Below are positions 26,522 to 35,462 of a stretch of 64,000 nucleotides of DNA, piece after piece. Numbering within the stretch: the first letter of the stretch is position 1; every line of letters starts with the position of its first letter. The stretch is from Sutcliffiella cohnii (GTDB lineage Bacteria > Bacillota > Bacilli > Bacillales > Bacillaceae_I). Under the pieces are notes generated by a model, which worked only from the letters and a program-made list of their open reading frames with translations, was not told the origin of the DNA and searched no databases. The stretch spans positions 4,088,869 to 4,152,868 of the forward strand of contig NZ_CP018866.1 of NCBI RefSeq assembly GCF_002250055.1, given 5' to 3'. The position numbers and the translations under genes were made by a program.

Positions 26522-28369
26522 TTGTCAAAATTCCTATTTGAATGTCGAAATGTAACAAATGATAGCCCTAACGGTTTTATAAATAATATTAGTTTACAGG
26601 TCGGTTATTCTGAAATTCATGCCTTGATTGTCAAAAATAGTTCAGAACAAAAAGTATTTATTGAATCTATTAAAAATTTACTAGAAGAGCAAACGATACC
26701 CGGAGAGATTTTAGTAGGAAACAAGCCGTTTCATCCTTCTCGGAAAAGTTACAGAATAGGTCTGTTACATCAAAAACCACTTTTAATAAGCAATTTTTCC
26801 GTTGCAGAAAATCTTAATTTAGTAAACATTCCAACAATTGGATTTCTACCTTTTATCAATTGGAGAAAAATAAAAAGAAGCTCAAAGGACATTTTAAATA
26901 AATTAGATTTTGAAATAGATCATAAAAAGAAAGTGTACAATTTGTCTGATGAAGAAAAGCGTATTGTCTATTTAGCAAGCGAATTTTTACAAAATCCAAA
27001 AATGATGATTATGCATGAGCCGATGGAAGGTTTGTCAGCAAAAAACTCCTCGAAATTATATACTATTATGAAACAATTTAAAGAAGACGGTGGCAGCATC
27101 CTTTATGTCACAAAGCAATGGGAAGAGGCGTTAAAGCTTGCAGACAGGATATCTATACTAACGAACGGTTCCATTACAGATGAGATGTTAGCAGACGAAG
27201 CTAAAAATGACCCACGGAGATTGATAGTAGACTCCGAGGAATATAATTTTAAAGACACCGAATTTTATAACGAAAACGACACAAAAAATGTACTGGATGC
27301 TGTCTTGAAAGCTGCTGAATTTTTAACATCTGAATACGAACTAAAAGATGTATTATTGCTGTTGGCAAAAGAAGTAACCCGTATTATGAACGCGGATGGA
27401 TGCTCCATTAAATTAATTGACGAAAATACGTCAAGTATTATAGATGACTTTGAATACAATGAAAACAAAAGAATAAAAGCACAATTAACGAAAGAGTCCA
27501 TTTTAAAAATTGCCAAAGAGAACGATATCTTTTATGTCAATAAAAAGAATAAAGAATTCGAGTCTATGTTTGAAAACATTGAAAATGTAAAAACAATAAT
27601 ATGTGTACCTGTTTTAATAAGATCCGAAGTTACCGGCATCATCCAGATTTCATATGAACGATATTATGTGTATTCAAAAGAAGAATCTAAATATTTAGCT
27701 GCATTGGCCCGTCATGCCGCAATCGCAATCGAAGATACTAGGTTACTCGGTAGGTCTACTTTATTGCAAGAAAGCCACCACCGAATTAAAAACAATCTCC
27801 AATCGATTGTCGGTCTAATTACATTACAAAAGATGTTCGTACAAAAGACCCCCGATTTAACGATTGATGACCTATTAGATAGTATTATTAGTCGGATCAA
27901 AAGTATCGCATCCGTTCATAACCTCTTATCTAAAGATAAACTTGGAAGAAGTATTATTAATGTAAAACTAATCATTAAGGAAATAATGGAGCTAATGAAC
28001 AGTAATCCAGATATTCAAATTCATCTCGATTTAGATGATATTCTCATCCCTTATAACAAAGCAACTTCTATTGCTCTTATTATTAACGAACTCGTAATGA
28101 ACTGTTATAAACATGCTTTTACTGATAAAGATTCTGGAATTATTGAAATTAGCTGTAAAAGAATGGATGACTATATTTTCCTATCTGTACAAGATAACGG
28201 ACGAGGATTCCCCGAGAATTTTGATATTTCTAAAGCGGATAGTTTAGGTTTATCTATCTTAACCGGCATCGTGACAAGTGACTTTCAAGGGGAAATAAAC
28301 TTCGGTGGAGAAGATGGAAGCAGAGTGGAAATTAAATTATCAACAGATCGGATATTTTTGCATAGTTAA
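26522..28369 (+). CDS. Sensor kinase fused to a degenerate ABC ATPase domain
   Basis: 615 aa in three parts. Residues 1-215 look like a sugar-importer ABC ATPase (FECRNVTND...INNISLQVGYSEIHALIV). However, the Walker A region reads VKNSSEQK (no GxxxxGK), the signature is NLSDEEKRIVYL, and Walker B ends MMIMHEP (His for Asp), so ATP hydrolysis is unlikely. Residues about 265-410 form a GAF domain. Residues 415-612 are a HisKA_2-type kinase: ESHHRIKNNLQ (phospho-His near 418), NELVMNCYKHAF (N box, about 521) and DNGRGFP. TTG at 26522 has GGAGG upstream. It is soluble, divergent from the ANTAR regulator, and probably signals to it. Confidence 0.88.
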   Translation: MSKFLFECRNVTNDSPNGFINNISLQVGYSEIHALIVKNSSEQKVFIESIKNLLEEQTIPGEILVGNKPFHPSRKSYRIGLLHQKPLLISNFSVAENLNLVNIPTIGFLPFINWRKIKRSSKDILNKLDFEIDHKKKVYNLSDEEKRIVYLASEFLQNPKMMIMHEPMEGLSAKNSSKLYTIMKQFKEDGGSILYVTKQWEEALKLADRISILTNGSITDEMLADEAKNDPRRLIVDSEEYNFKDTEFYNENDTKNVLDAVLKAAEFLTSEYELKDVLLLLAKEVTRIMNADGCSIKLIDENTSSIIDDFEYNENKRIKAQLTKESILKIAKENDIFYVNKKNKEFESMFENIENVKTIICVPVLIRSEVTGIIQISYERYYVYSKEESKYLAALARHAAIAIEDTRLLGRSTLLQESHHRIKNNLQSIVGLITLQKMFVQKTPDLTIDDLLDSIISRIKSIASVHNLLSKDKLGRSIINVKLIIKEIMELMNSNPDIQIHLDLDDILIPYNKATSIALIINELVMNCYKHAFTDKDSGIIEISCKRMDDYIFLSVQDNGRGFPENFDISKADSLGLSILTGIVTSDFQGEINFGGEDGSRVEIKLSTDRIFLHS

Positions 28370-28386
28370 CAACTGTGCAAATAGGA

Positions 28387-28419
28387 AAGCTCGCAACATT
28401 TTGGTGCGAGCTTTTTTTA
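28387..28419 (+). terminator. Terminator of the sensor kinase gene
   Basis: AAGCTCGCA (28387-28395) pairs perfectly with TGCGAGCTT (28405-28413), with a seven-T tail. It is 18 bp after the stop. Confidence 0.92.
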
Positions 28420-28594
28420 TGTTAAACGAAAATATATTTACGTGTGTTCCCTGCTTCATTTTCACGATACTATTCTTTCTAGCGTTTTCCTCCTAATATC
28501 TCTTGAAAACAATCAACCTACCATTATGGAGGTAGGCAAAGAAATCTACATCTACGAGAAACATATTTCAAACTGGAAAAAACTGTGTGTACAC

Positions 28595-28605
28595 GGGACC
28601 TGTCC
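28595..28605. repeat. Palindromic repeat copy 3, left half
   Basis: GGGACCTGTCC, preceded by TGTGTACAC, is the left part of a repeat copy split by the IS4-family element. The right half, GGGACCTGTCCCTCCGTCCAC, lies at 30091-30111. The 185 bp before it (28420-28594) show no gene. Confidence 0.8.
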
Positions 28606-28736
28606 ACTAGCCTTGCGTGTTTGTTGGTAAATTGAATTTATGTAATTTTTTTCAAGTTGCTTTTATCCTGATAGAGAAAAAAGGGAAACGAGGTTGCATT
28701 CGACCTTGTTCCCTTTTTTTTACAATTGTGAATTAG

Positions 28737-29951
28737 TTATCTTCGTTTTCTTTTTTTAATTCCCTTTTTATCCATAGCTACATTACCAAGTTCCGGTGTC
28801 AACTTATTTTTTGATATCGGGACCTTTTGTCTTCCTTTGGACGTTCTTTTCTTTTTGATATTTAGAGCTTTTTCAAATGAGCTAACTGTTTTAAACAGAT
28901 AGGTTTGTAGTAGTCTAAAGAATTCCCAAGGTGACTTTTTAGAATGTGTTTGGAGTTTAATGATTAACGATAATACGTACGCAATCAAGGCTAAGAACAT
29001 TTGGTTCCAAATTCCTTGTGGCTTAGTGCTCCATATTTTTGTTAATCTTAAATGTTGTTTAATCCATTTAAAGAATAATTCTATCATCCACCGCGCTCGA
29101 TATAATTCCATTATTTGTTGGTCTGTAAGGTCAAATCTATCCGTCAGAATCCTATATGTTCTCTTTTTTTCGTCGATGAATTCTACATAACGTACTGGTG
29201 GTTGAGAAACCGTATAGGATACTTTAGCGTCCCGAACTACAGATGGATGTGTAGGAGTAAATTCTTCTAACATCCCCAATCGAAGGGATTTGGATATCCG
29301 CACGACAAACGATACGCCTTTTTCTTGCCAGGATTGAAGATTCTCTCTGGAAGGATAGCCGCGGTCCATTATATAGATAGAATCTGATTTTTCTATCATT
29401 ACATCTGAACTTTCAAAGTCACTTAACCTTCCGGAGGATGGTACAATTTTGTCTGGAAAAACAACGTCTGAAGAAGCAACCGTTAGTCGCGTATGCATTT
29501 TAACTCCCGTTTGTTTCTTCGAAATATTTGCCCAGTCACATAAATTTTGGGGTAACCTTATTTCGGTAGAATCAACGATTCGTAACCTCCCTAACCCATT
29601 CGGAAGACCCTGTAATCCTTTAGTAAGTTCAGAAAGGTTTTCAACAACTTTTATAAATAATTTTTGGACCAGCTCAGTTGGTAAATCATTAATCCTCCGG
29701 CTTAACTGTGAGCCACTGATTTCCTCTATCCCGATTTCTTCGCGTAGTTTTGGATAGGCTTGTAACTTTTCCTCCATGTGACTATAGGAACTCCACTGAT
29801 CTAATTGAGCTGACACAAAAGTCCTTATCAGTGACTTTGTTGAAAGTTTATAATTCCTATAATCCATTAACCGACAATCAAAATCCTCTGTAGGAAGAAG
29901 CGATAAACATTGACAAATGAGCATCTCCCGACCTATACTTTTCTTATTCAT
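28737..29951 (-). CDS. IS4-family DDE transposase
   Basis: 404 aa. The DDE residues fall in RIVDSTEIRLP, SIYIMDRGYPSRENL and the IS4 signature YRARWMIELFFKWIKQHL (YREK-type). A lysine/arginine-rich tail (IKKRKRR) ends the protein. ATG at 29951 (MNKKSIG) has AAAGGAG 8 nt upstream; the open frame to 30008 lacks an RBS. It appears intact. Confidence 0.93.
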   Translation of the reverse strand: MNKKSIGREMLICQCLSLLPTEDFDCRLMDYRNYKLSTKSLIRTFVSAQLDQWSSYSHMEEKLQAYPKLREEIGIEEISGSQLSRRINDLPTELVQKLFIKVVENLSELTKGLQGLPNGLGRLRIVDSTEIRLPQNLCDWANISKKQTGVKMHTRLTVASSDVVFPDKIVPSSGRLSDFESSDVMIEKSDSIYIMDRGYPSRENLQSWQEKGVSFVVRISKSLRLGMLEEFTPTHPSVVRDAKVSYTVSQPPVRYVEFIDEKKRTYRILTDRFDLTDQQIMELYRARWMIELFFKWIKQHLRLTKIWSTKPQGIWNQMFLALIAYVLSLIIKLQTHSKKSPWEFFRLLQTYLFKTVSSFEKALNIKKKRTSKGRQKVPISKNKLTPELGNVAMDKKGIKKRKRR

Positions 29952-29955
29952 TGTT

Positions 29956-30026
29956 AAAACTCCTTTGTAGATGACTTGTTTGTTTAGGGAACAAAACAAG
30001 GCCAACACATCTACAATAGGAGTTTT
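29956..30026 (-). other. Fold-back hairpin masking the IS4 transposase RBS
   Basis: AAAACTCCTTTGTAGATG (29956-29973) is inverted at 30008-30026 (CATCTACAATAGGAGTTTT), with one base inserted. The RBS AGGAG lies in the downstream arm, so read-through transcripts would hide it. Confidence 0.65.
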
Positions 30027-30090
30027 TTTATTGAATGTAAATACATATTATTGAATTTATGGAATTTTTTAAAAGTCACGCAACGCTAGT

Positions 30091-30111
30091 GGGACCTGTC
30101 CCTCCGTCCAC
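30091..30111. repeat. Palindromic repeat copy 3, right half
   Basis: GGGACCTGTCCCTCCGTCCAC followed by AATTTTTTA completes the copy broken by the IS4-family element. Confidence 0.8.
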
Positions 30112-30154
30112 AATTTTTTAGAGGAATTTTCAGAGTTTTGTAGTAGTATATATA

Positions 30155-30166
30155 TTAACGGAATAA
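30155..30166 (+). promoter_or_regulatory. Candidate operator half-site of the M20/AbgT operon
   Basis: TTAACGGAATAA, 39 bp upstream of the first M20 gene, is identical to one half of the palindrome in front of the AbgT gene. It is probably bound by the winged-helix regulator encoded in the operon. Confidence 0.5.
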
Positions 30167-30204
30167 ATAAGGAATTTTTCCTTTAATGAGGATGGGATGC
30201 TACT

Positions 30205-31401
30205 ATGACAAAAACAACATTAAATAATGAAGCTTTAATAAAGGAAATTTTAGCGTTTAGAAGAGATTTACATTTAAACCCTGAGTTAAGTGGGGAGGAA
30301 TTTGAGACTTCGAAGAAAATTCAACAAAAGTTAACGGAGCATGGAATTCCATTTAAAACTGGGTTTGCGAAAACTGGTGTACTTGGAATTATTAAAGGGG
30401 CAAAACCTGGTAAGACAGTTGCGTTACGTGCCGATATTGATGCGTTGCCGATTCAGGAGCAATCTGGTGTAGAATACTCTTCAACAGTTGATGGAAAAAT
30501 GCATGCTTGCGGACATGATGCGCATACTGCCATGTTGTTAGGGGCTGGCATTTTACTTCATGAGCAAAAAGAAAATTTAGCTGGAACCGTGCTACTCGTA
30601 TTCCAACCGGCGGAAGAAAATTCACCAGTTGGCGGTGCGCAACGAATGATGGATGATGGAGTGTTTGATGAATTCCCACCAGATGTTATTTTAGGACAGC
30701 ACGTATGGCCAGATTTACCGGTAGGACAATTTGGTGTACGCCCTGGCCCTATTATGGGGAACTCCGATCGTTTTACTATTGTCGTGAAAGGTTCTGGCGG
30801 ACACGCGTCAATGCCACATCAAACGAACGATGCTATTATTATCGCCAATCAAGTTATTACGACATTACAAACAATTGTTAGTAGAAACGTAGACCCGATA
30901 AACCCTGCTGTGCTTACGATTGGTAAAATTTCTGGGGGGTATCGATATAACGTTATTGCTGATCGTGTAACGTTAGAAGGATCGATTCGTACAACTTCCA
31001 ATGAAACGAAAAACGTTGTGAGAGAGCGATTCTTCAAAATTTTGAACGGGCTTGCCGAAGCAATGAATGCAGAGATCGACATTGAATATTTAGACGGCTA
31101 TCCAGCTACCGTTAATACACCAGAATGGAGTAATCGTATTAAGCAAACAGCGACGAGATTATACGGAAAAGAAAGTGCACCAGATGTACCACCAAGTATG
31201 GGTGGAGAAGATTTCTCTCGCTTTCTACAAAAATATCCTGGAGCGTATTATTGGTTAGGTGCTTCTATTGGAGAAGGACAAAAACCGTTACATGACCCCG
31301 AGTTCAAGCTAGACGAACGAGCAATACCGCTTGGAATCGAATTTATGACTGAAGTAACAATCGATACGTTAAACCAACTTCTAAAAAAGGAGACTGAATA
31401 G
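30205..31401 (+). CDS. M20 family amidohydrolase (aminoacylase-like)
   Basis: 398 aa. M20D metallopeptidase motifs are MHACGHDAHTAML (metal Cys/His), VFQPAEENSPVGG (Glu-Glu), GQHVWPDLPVG, SGGHASMPHQTNDAI in the lid domain and PSMGGEDFSRFLQKYPGAYYWLG near the end. Family members remove acyl groups from N-acyl amino acids or cleave indole-3-acetyl or aminobenzoyl conjugates. It is first in a four-gene operon ending in an AbgT transporter, and its stop codon abuts the next ATG. Confidence 0.9.
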   Translation: MTKTTLNNEALIKEILAFRRDLHLNPELSGEEFETSKKIQQKLTEHGIPFKTGFAKTGVLGIIKGAKPGKTVALRADIDALPIQEQSGVEYSSTVDGKMHACGHDAHTAMLLGAGILLHEQKENLAGTVLLVFQPAEENSPVGGAQRMMDDGVFDEFPPDVILGQHVWPDLPVGQFGVRPGPIMGNSDRFTIVVKGSGGHASMPHQTNDAIIIANQVITTLQTIVSRNVDPINPAVLTIGKISGGYRYNVIADRVTLEGSIRTTSNETKNVVRERFFKILNGLAEAMNAEIDIEYLDGYPATVNTPEWSNRIKQTATRLYGKESAPDVPPSMGGEDFSRFLQKYPGAYYWLGASIGEGQKPLHDPEFKLDERAIPLGIEFMTEVTIDTLNQLLKKETE

Positions 31402-32700
31402 ATGGATATTCATAATTTTATAGAGGAAATAACTCCGTATGTCATCGAAAAACGACGAGAGTTTCACGAACATCCAGAAGTCGCATGGACGGAGTATGTG
31501 ACGTCGTACAAGATTATTAAAGAGTTAGAAAAATTAAACTGTACGATTCATTTCGGGAATGAAATTTTTGTTACAGAGGAACGAATCGGCTTACCTTCTC
31601 AAACAGACATTTCCGAAAATGAAGCACGTGCAATGGAGATGGGTGTTCCCTCCTCCTTTATTGAAAAAATGAAAAATGGTCATACAGGTGTTATTGCACA
31701 ATTTGATACTGAAAAGCCTGGCAAACATACTGCCTTCCGCTTTGACATTGATGCACTACCGATTTTAGAAGCAGAGGAAGAAAACCATATTCCTTTTCAA
31801 CAAAAATTTCATTCTAAACGCGCTGGAGTGATGCATTCTTGTGCCCATGATGGACACGCCGCAATCGGTCTTGGTATCGCTCAATTTTTATATCAATTTA
31901 CAGACGAGCTTACAGGTAGATTTACCGTTATTTTTCAACCAGCTGAAGAAGGCGGACGAGGAGCAAAGCCAATTGTCGCAAAAGGCTGGCTCGATGATGC
32001 AGATTATTTTATAAGTGGGCATATCGGAATCCAATCTTATCCAGTCGGGACAATTGCAGCAACTGCCAACAACTTTTTAGCAAGTTCCAAAATAGACGTG
32101 ACTTATCTCGGAAAATCTGCCCATGCCGGACTAGAGCCGAACAAAGGTAGAAACGCCCTACTCGCAGCAGCATCGGCAGCTCTCCATTTAAATGGAATTA
32201 CTCGCCACGCGGACGGAGCAACGAGAATTAACATCGGAACACTCGAAGCTGGTAGTGGAAGAAATATTGTGGCCGACTTGGCGAAAATGCAACTAGAAAC
32301 ACGAGGCGCTACAACGGAATTGAACGAGGAGTATATGGTAAAGGAAGCGATTCGAATTATTAAAGCTTCCGCAAACCTTTTCGATGTCGAAGAAGAGATT
32401 ACATTTGTTGGCTCTGCACCGAATGCAACGTGTGACGAAGAATGGATCCCACTTGTGAAGGAAAGCAGTGCCGATAGTTCACTCGTTACGAACGTAATTG
32501 ATGAAATGTCGATGGGTGCTTCTGAAGACGCAACGTATATGATGAACCGCGTGAGAGAAAAAGGTGGTCTTGCAACATACATGGTATTTTGCTCTCCCCT
32601 ACCTGCTGGTCATCATCATCCAAAATTCGATTTTGAGGAAAAAGTGCTACCAACTGCAATTGACGCCATTTCACGATTAGTGCTTCACATTAATAAATAA
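31402..32700 (+). CDS. M20 amidohydrolase similar to AbgA
   Basis: 432 aa. MHSCAHDGHAAIGLGIA, VFQPAEEGGRGAKPI, HIGIQSYPVGTI, GKSAHAGLEPNKGRNALLAA and PAGHHHPKFDFEE follow the pattern of subunit A of p-aminobenzoyl-glutamate hydrolase. An insert (ERIGLPSQTDISENEAR) between the N-terminal helix and the core is also typical of AbgA. It starts directly after the previous stop, with GGAG 9 nt upstream. With the AbgT-type transporter it probably takes up and cleaves an N-acyl amino-acid conjugate. Confidence 0.85.
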   Translation: MDIHNFIEEITPYVIEKRREFHEHPEVAWTEYVTSYKIIKELEKLNCTIHFGNEIFVTEERIGLPSQTDISENEARAMEMGVPSSFIEKMKNGHTGVIAQFDTEKPGKHTAFRFDIDALPILEAEEENHIPFQQKFHSKRAGVMHSCAHDGHAAIGLGIAQFLYQFTDELTGRFTVIFQPAEEGGRGAKPIVAKGWLDDADYFISGHIGIQSYPVGTIAATANNFLASSKIDVTYLGKSAHAGLEPNKGRNALLAAASAALHLNGITRHADGATRINIGTLEAGSGRNIVADLAKMQLETRGATTELNEEYMVKEAIRIIKASANLFDVEEEITFVGSAPNATCDEEWIPLVKESSADSSLVTNVIDEMSMGASEDATYMMNRVREKGGLATYMVFCSPLPAGHHHPKFDFEEKVLPTAIDAISRLVLHINK

Positions 32701-32737
32701 GGGGATTTAATTAAGGGAAAAGAAAGGGGTATTTTTG

Positions 32738-34003
32738 ATGAAACAATGGCTTGACGCTACATTAAAACAGTTAAATTTAGTAGAAACGATGGAACAGCCA
32801 ACTGGATTTACTAGATTAGGGTATACAGAGGAAGAAAACGAGTCTCTACAAGCTTTTATCACCATTGCGAAGGAGCTAGGTTTGTACATTATAGAAGATG
32901 CCGCTGGTAATGTGATTGCTCGTTGGGAAACGAATAACGGTGTCGAGGAAAAGGTGGCAATTGGATCCCATGTTGATACTGTTACTAACGGTGGTGGGTA
33001 TGACGGAACAGCTGGTGTGCTAGTCTCGCTAGGGGCTATTAAGCTCTTAAAAGAGGAAGGGTTTACCCCTACTCACCCAATCGATGTTATCGTTTTTCGT
33101 TCGGAAGAATCTTCAAGATTTGGCATTTCTACAGTTGGGAGTAAAGCGATCTCCGGGATCCTTGATCCGTCTATCGGCAGTGTAACCGACGCAGATGGAA
33201 TTTCGATAAAAGAAGCAGTGGAAGCACTCGGCTATCAATGGGAAGATTTTTCCCAAGCAAAAAGAACCGACATTAAAAGTTTCGTAGAGTTACACATCGA
33301 ACAAGGGACCGTTATTGAGGATGCAGGAAAACAGTACGGGGTTGTTAGAGGGGTAGCTTGTCCAATCCGTTTAAAAGTAAAAGTGCAAGGAAAAGCAGGT
33401 CATACTGGAACAACTCCGATGAATAAACGACAAGATGCATTACTTGCAGCTTCTCACCTTATCCCGTTCGTATCAGAAACTGCGATCAAGCTTAATGCTA
33501 CAAGCGAATTACCAGTCGTTGCTACAGTTAGTACGATTGAATGTAAACCGAATGCAATGAATGTAATACCTGGCGTAGTTGAATTAGGAATTGATATTCG
33601 AAGTGTGGACGATTCGCTAAAAAGTAAAGTGGCTGACGAAATTCGCAACAAATGTCTTACTATCGAGAAAGAATTGAATTGCTCGATCGAAATCGACGTT
33701 CTCGTTCACAACCCTTCTATTCTTTTAGACGAATCTATACAAAAGAAACTACTACAAGCCGGGGACCATTTAGGATATACTAATTTATTAATGGACAGTG
33801 GTGCTGGACACGATGTAATGAACATGCAGCAACTATGTCCATCAGGCTTAATTTTTATTCCTTGTCGAGACGGGTTAAGTCATCACCCAAAAGAGTATGC
33901 ATCGATAGAAGACTTGTACATAGGGGTAGAAATAGTAGCCCAATTTTTAAGAATAGAAACGGGTGAACGAGATGAACATTCGCGTAGGAGTAGTAGGTCC
34001 TGA
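32738..34003 (+). CDS. M20 family Zn hydrolase (N-carbamoyl-amino acid/allantoate amidohydrolase type)
   Basis: 421 aa. GSHVDTVTNGGGYDGTAGVLVSLGAI (metal His and Asp), VFRSEESSRFGISTVGSKAI, FVELHIEQGTVIED, GKAGHTGTTPMNKRQDAL and DSGAGHDVMNM identify the HyuC/AllC/UaaH group, which hydrolyses N-carbamoyl or ureido groups from amino acids. ATG at 32738 has AGGGG 8 nt upstream. Its end overlaps the regulator start by 32 nt. Confidence 0.9.
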   Translation: MKQWLDATLKQLNLVETMEQPTGFTRLGYTEEENESLQAFITIAKELGLYIIEDAAGNVIARWETNNGVEEKVAIGSHVDTVTNGGGYDGTAGVLVSLGAIKLLKEEGFTPTHPIDVIVFRSEESSRFGISTVGSKAISGILDPSIGSVTDADGISIKEAVEALGYQWEDFSQAKRTDIKSFVELHIEQGTVIEDAGKQYGVVRGVACPIRLKVKVQGKAGHTGTTPMNKRQDALLAASHLIPFVSETAIKLNATSELPVVATVSTIECKPNAMNVIPGVVELGIDIRSVDDSLKSKVADEIRNKCLTIEKELNCSIEIDVLVHNPSILLDESIQKKLLQAGDHLGYTNLLMDSGAGHDVMNMQQLCPSGLIFIPCRDGLSHHPKEYASIEDLYIGVEIVAQFLRIETGERDEHSRRSSRS

Positions 34004-35279
34004 AGACTCCTTAATAGAAATGATGAAGGTGGGCCAGCATTTTCCTGATCTACACTTGATCCCTTTTGTTTATGAAAAAACGGAAGAAACAGAAGATATT
34101 ATTGCAAAAAATAGTACCTCCGTTGATCAGTGGTTTTTCTCTGGTCAATCACCGTATTATTACGCTTTAAATAAAGGAATTATTACGGAAGAAAATGCTA
34201 GTTATATACCGTTACACGGATCTAGCTTTTTAACAACACTTTTAGAAGCATTTTTACAAGAAGGAAAAATACATTCCAACATTAGCTTAGACACGATTCA
34301 AGTAAATGAAATTGATCAATCAATGCCTTCGCTGTTAAATAACGGACTCACCATTCAATGTCATTCGTATGATGGGTACATCCCTTCTGACGATATTATT
34401 GAGTTCCATCAACGACTATATGAGCAAGGAAAAAGCGAAATTGCTTTTACATGCATCCGCTCCGTCTATAATGAGCTGAAAGCCTTACAAATACCAGTGT
34501 ACCGTGTTATTCAGAGAGAGTACGCTACACATCAAGCGTTAGAACAAGTAAGAGAAAAAGGACAAGTGAGCCTTTATAAAAAGTCACAGCTCGTTATATT
34601 AGGTATCGAAGTAATGCACACAACTAGATTACAAGATAATTACTACTCTTTTAAATTAAAGCATCAAGAATTAGAGTTAAAAAGAGTGCTGCTTGATTTT
34701 ACGGAAAATATTAACGGCTCTATCGTAAAAATTGGTGACGACCTTCACTTCATTTACACAACAAGAGGTGAATTAGAATACTTCCAAGCGAACCGTTCGT
34801 TGCATGAAGTAATGAAAGAGATTAACGTGAACAGCAATCTCCAAACGCGAATCGGAGTCGGGTACGGCATAACGGTACTTGAAGCTGAACAAAATGTTCG
34901 AATGGCGTTTGACCATGCAAGAACGTACGATGAAGCGGTTGTAATTGAAGTTACTGAAGAGAAAGAAGTACTTGTAAGTTTAAACCCAACAGATCAATTA
35001 AGTTTTCAAACTCAATCAGTTGGGGATATGTGGGAAAATCATATAAAAGACGCACATATTAGTTCCTCTGTCGTTTCCAAGATTATGTCATTAGCCAACC
35101 ATTACAATAAAGAAACGTTAACCTCTCAAGATTTATCTCGTTGGTTAAAAAGCACCGAACGAAACGCACGGAGAATTTTATCCGAACTGGAAAAAGCTAA
35201 TCTAGCGGTCGTCACAGGTGAAGAATCCGGACAACGCGGTCGCCCTAGAAAAATATATAAACTGATGTTTAACCTTTAG
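33972..35279 (+). CDS. Regulator with winged-helix C-terminus, local to the M20/AbgT operon
   Basis: 435 aa, soluble. The N-terminal half (about 1-200; VGVVGPEDSLIEMMKVG, DQWFFSGQSPYYYALN) looks like a ligand-sensing alpha/beta domain. The middle (about 215-330; RIGVGYGITVLEAEQNVRMAFDHARTY) resembles a degenerate nucleotide-cyclase/GGDEF-like or PucR-type fold. The end (about 355-435; LTSQDLSRWLKSTERNARRILSELEKANL) is a winged helix with a basic tail, RGRPRKIY. ATG 33972 lies inside the previous gene. It probably binds the TAACGGAAT sites at both operon promoters. Confidence 0.65.
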   Translation: MNIRVGVVGPEDSLIEMMKVGQHFPDLHLIPFVYEKTEETEDIIAKNSTSVDQWFFSGQSPYYYALNKGIITEENASYIPLHGSSFLTTLLEAFLQEGKIHSNISLDTIQVNEIDQSMPSLLNNGLTIQCHSYDGYIPSDDIIEFHQRLYEQGKSEIAFTCIRSVYNELKALQIPVYRVIQREYATHQALEQVREKGQVSLYKKSQLVILGIEVMHTTRLQDNYYSFKLKHQELELKRVLLDFTENINGSIVKIGDDLHFIYTTRGELEYFQANRSLHEVMKEINVNSNLQTRIGVGYGITVLEAEQNVRMAFDHARTYDEAVVIEVTEEKEVLVSLNPTDQLSFQTQSVGDMWENHIKDAHISSSVVSKIMSLANHYNKETLTSQDLSRWLKSTERNARRILSELEKANLAVVTGEESGQRGRPRKIYKLMFNL

Positions 35280-35308
35280 TAGATTGAGGAAATTTTCTCA
35301 ATCTACTA
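35277..35308 (+). terminator. Hairpin after the regulator gene
   Basis: TAGTAGATTGAG (35277-35288) pairs perfectly with CTCAATCTACTA (35297-35308), overlapping the stop codon. The downstream tract is only mildly T-rich, so it may terminate partially before the AbgT gene, which has its own promoter region. Confidence 0.7.
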
Positions 35309-35397
35309 TGCAACTTTTAAACAATGTGAGATAATCTAACATAACTTTTTGAAAATTAAAAAGGTTTTTGACTAATTATGTAGAATACTTATAGCTA

Positions 35398-35429
35398 ATA
35401 ACGGAATATTAACGGAATAATTCCGTTAA
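35398..35429 (+). promoter_or_regulatory. Palindromic operator upstream of the AbgT gene
   Basis: A half-site ATAACGGAATA is followed by a perfect palindrome, TAACGGAAT-A-ATTCCGTTA. It lies 34 bp before the AbgT start. The same half-site precedes the first M20 gene at 30155. Confidence 0.7.
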
Positions 35430-35462
35430 CATATATAAATTTTTAAGGGGAGCGTGATTAAA

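Larger units (their letters stand above)
28606..30090. mobile_element. IS4-family insertion sequence, complete, 1485 bp
   Basis: An 11-bp target duplication, GGGACCTGTCC, lies at 28595-28605 and 30091-30101. Terminal inverted repeats are ACTAGCCTTGCGTG (left) and ACTAGCGTTGCGTG (right, reverse complement), 13 of 14 identical. It carries one intact transposase, an internal terminator (AAAAAAGGGAA/GTTCCCTTTTTT, 28677-28719) and an RBS-masking inverted repeat. Confidence 0.92.
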
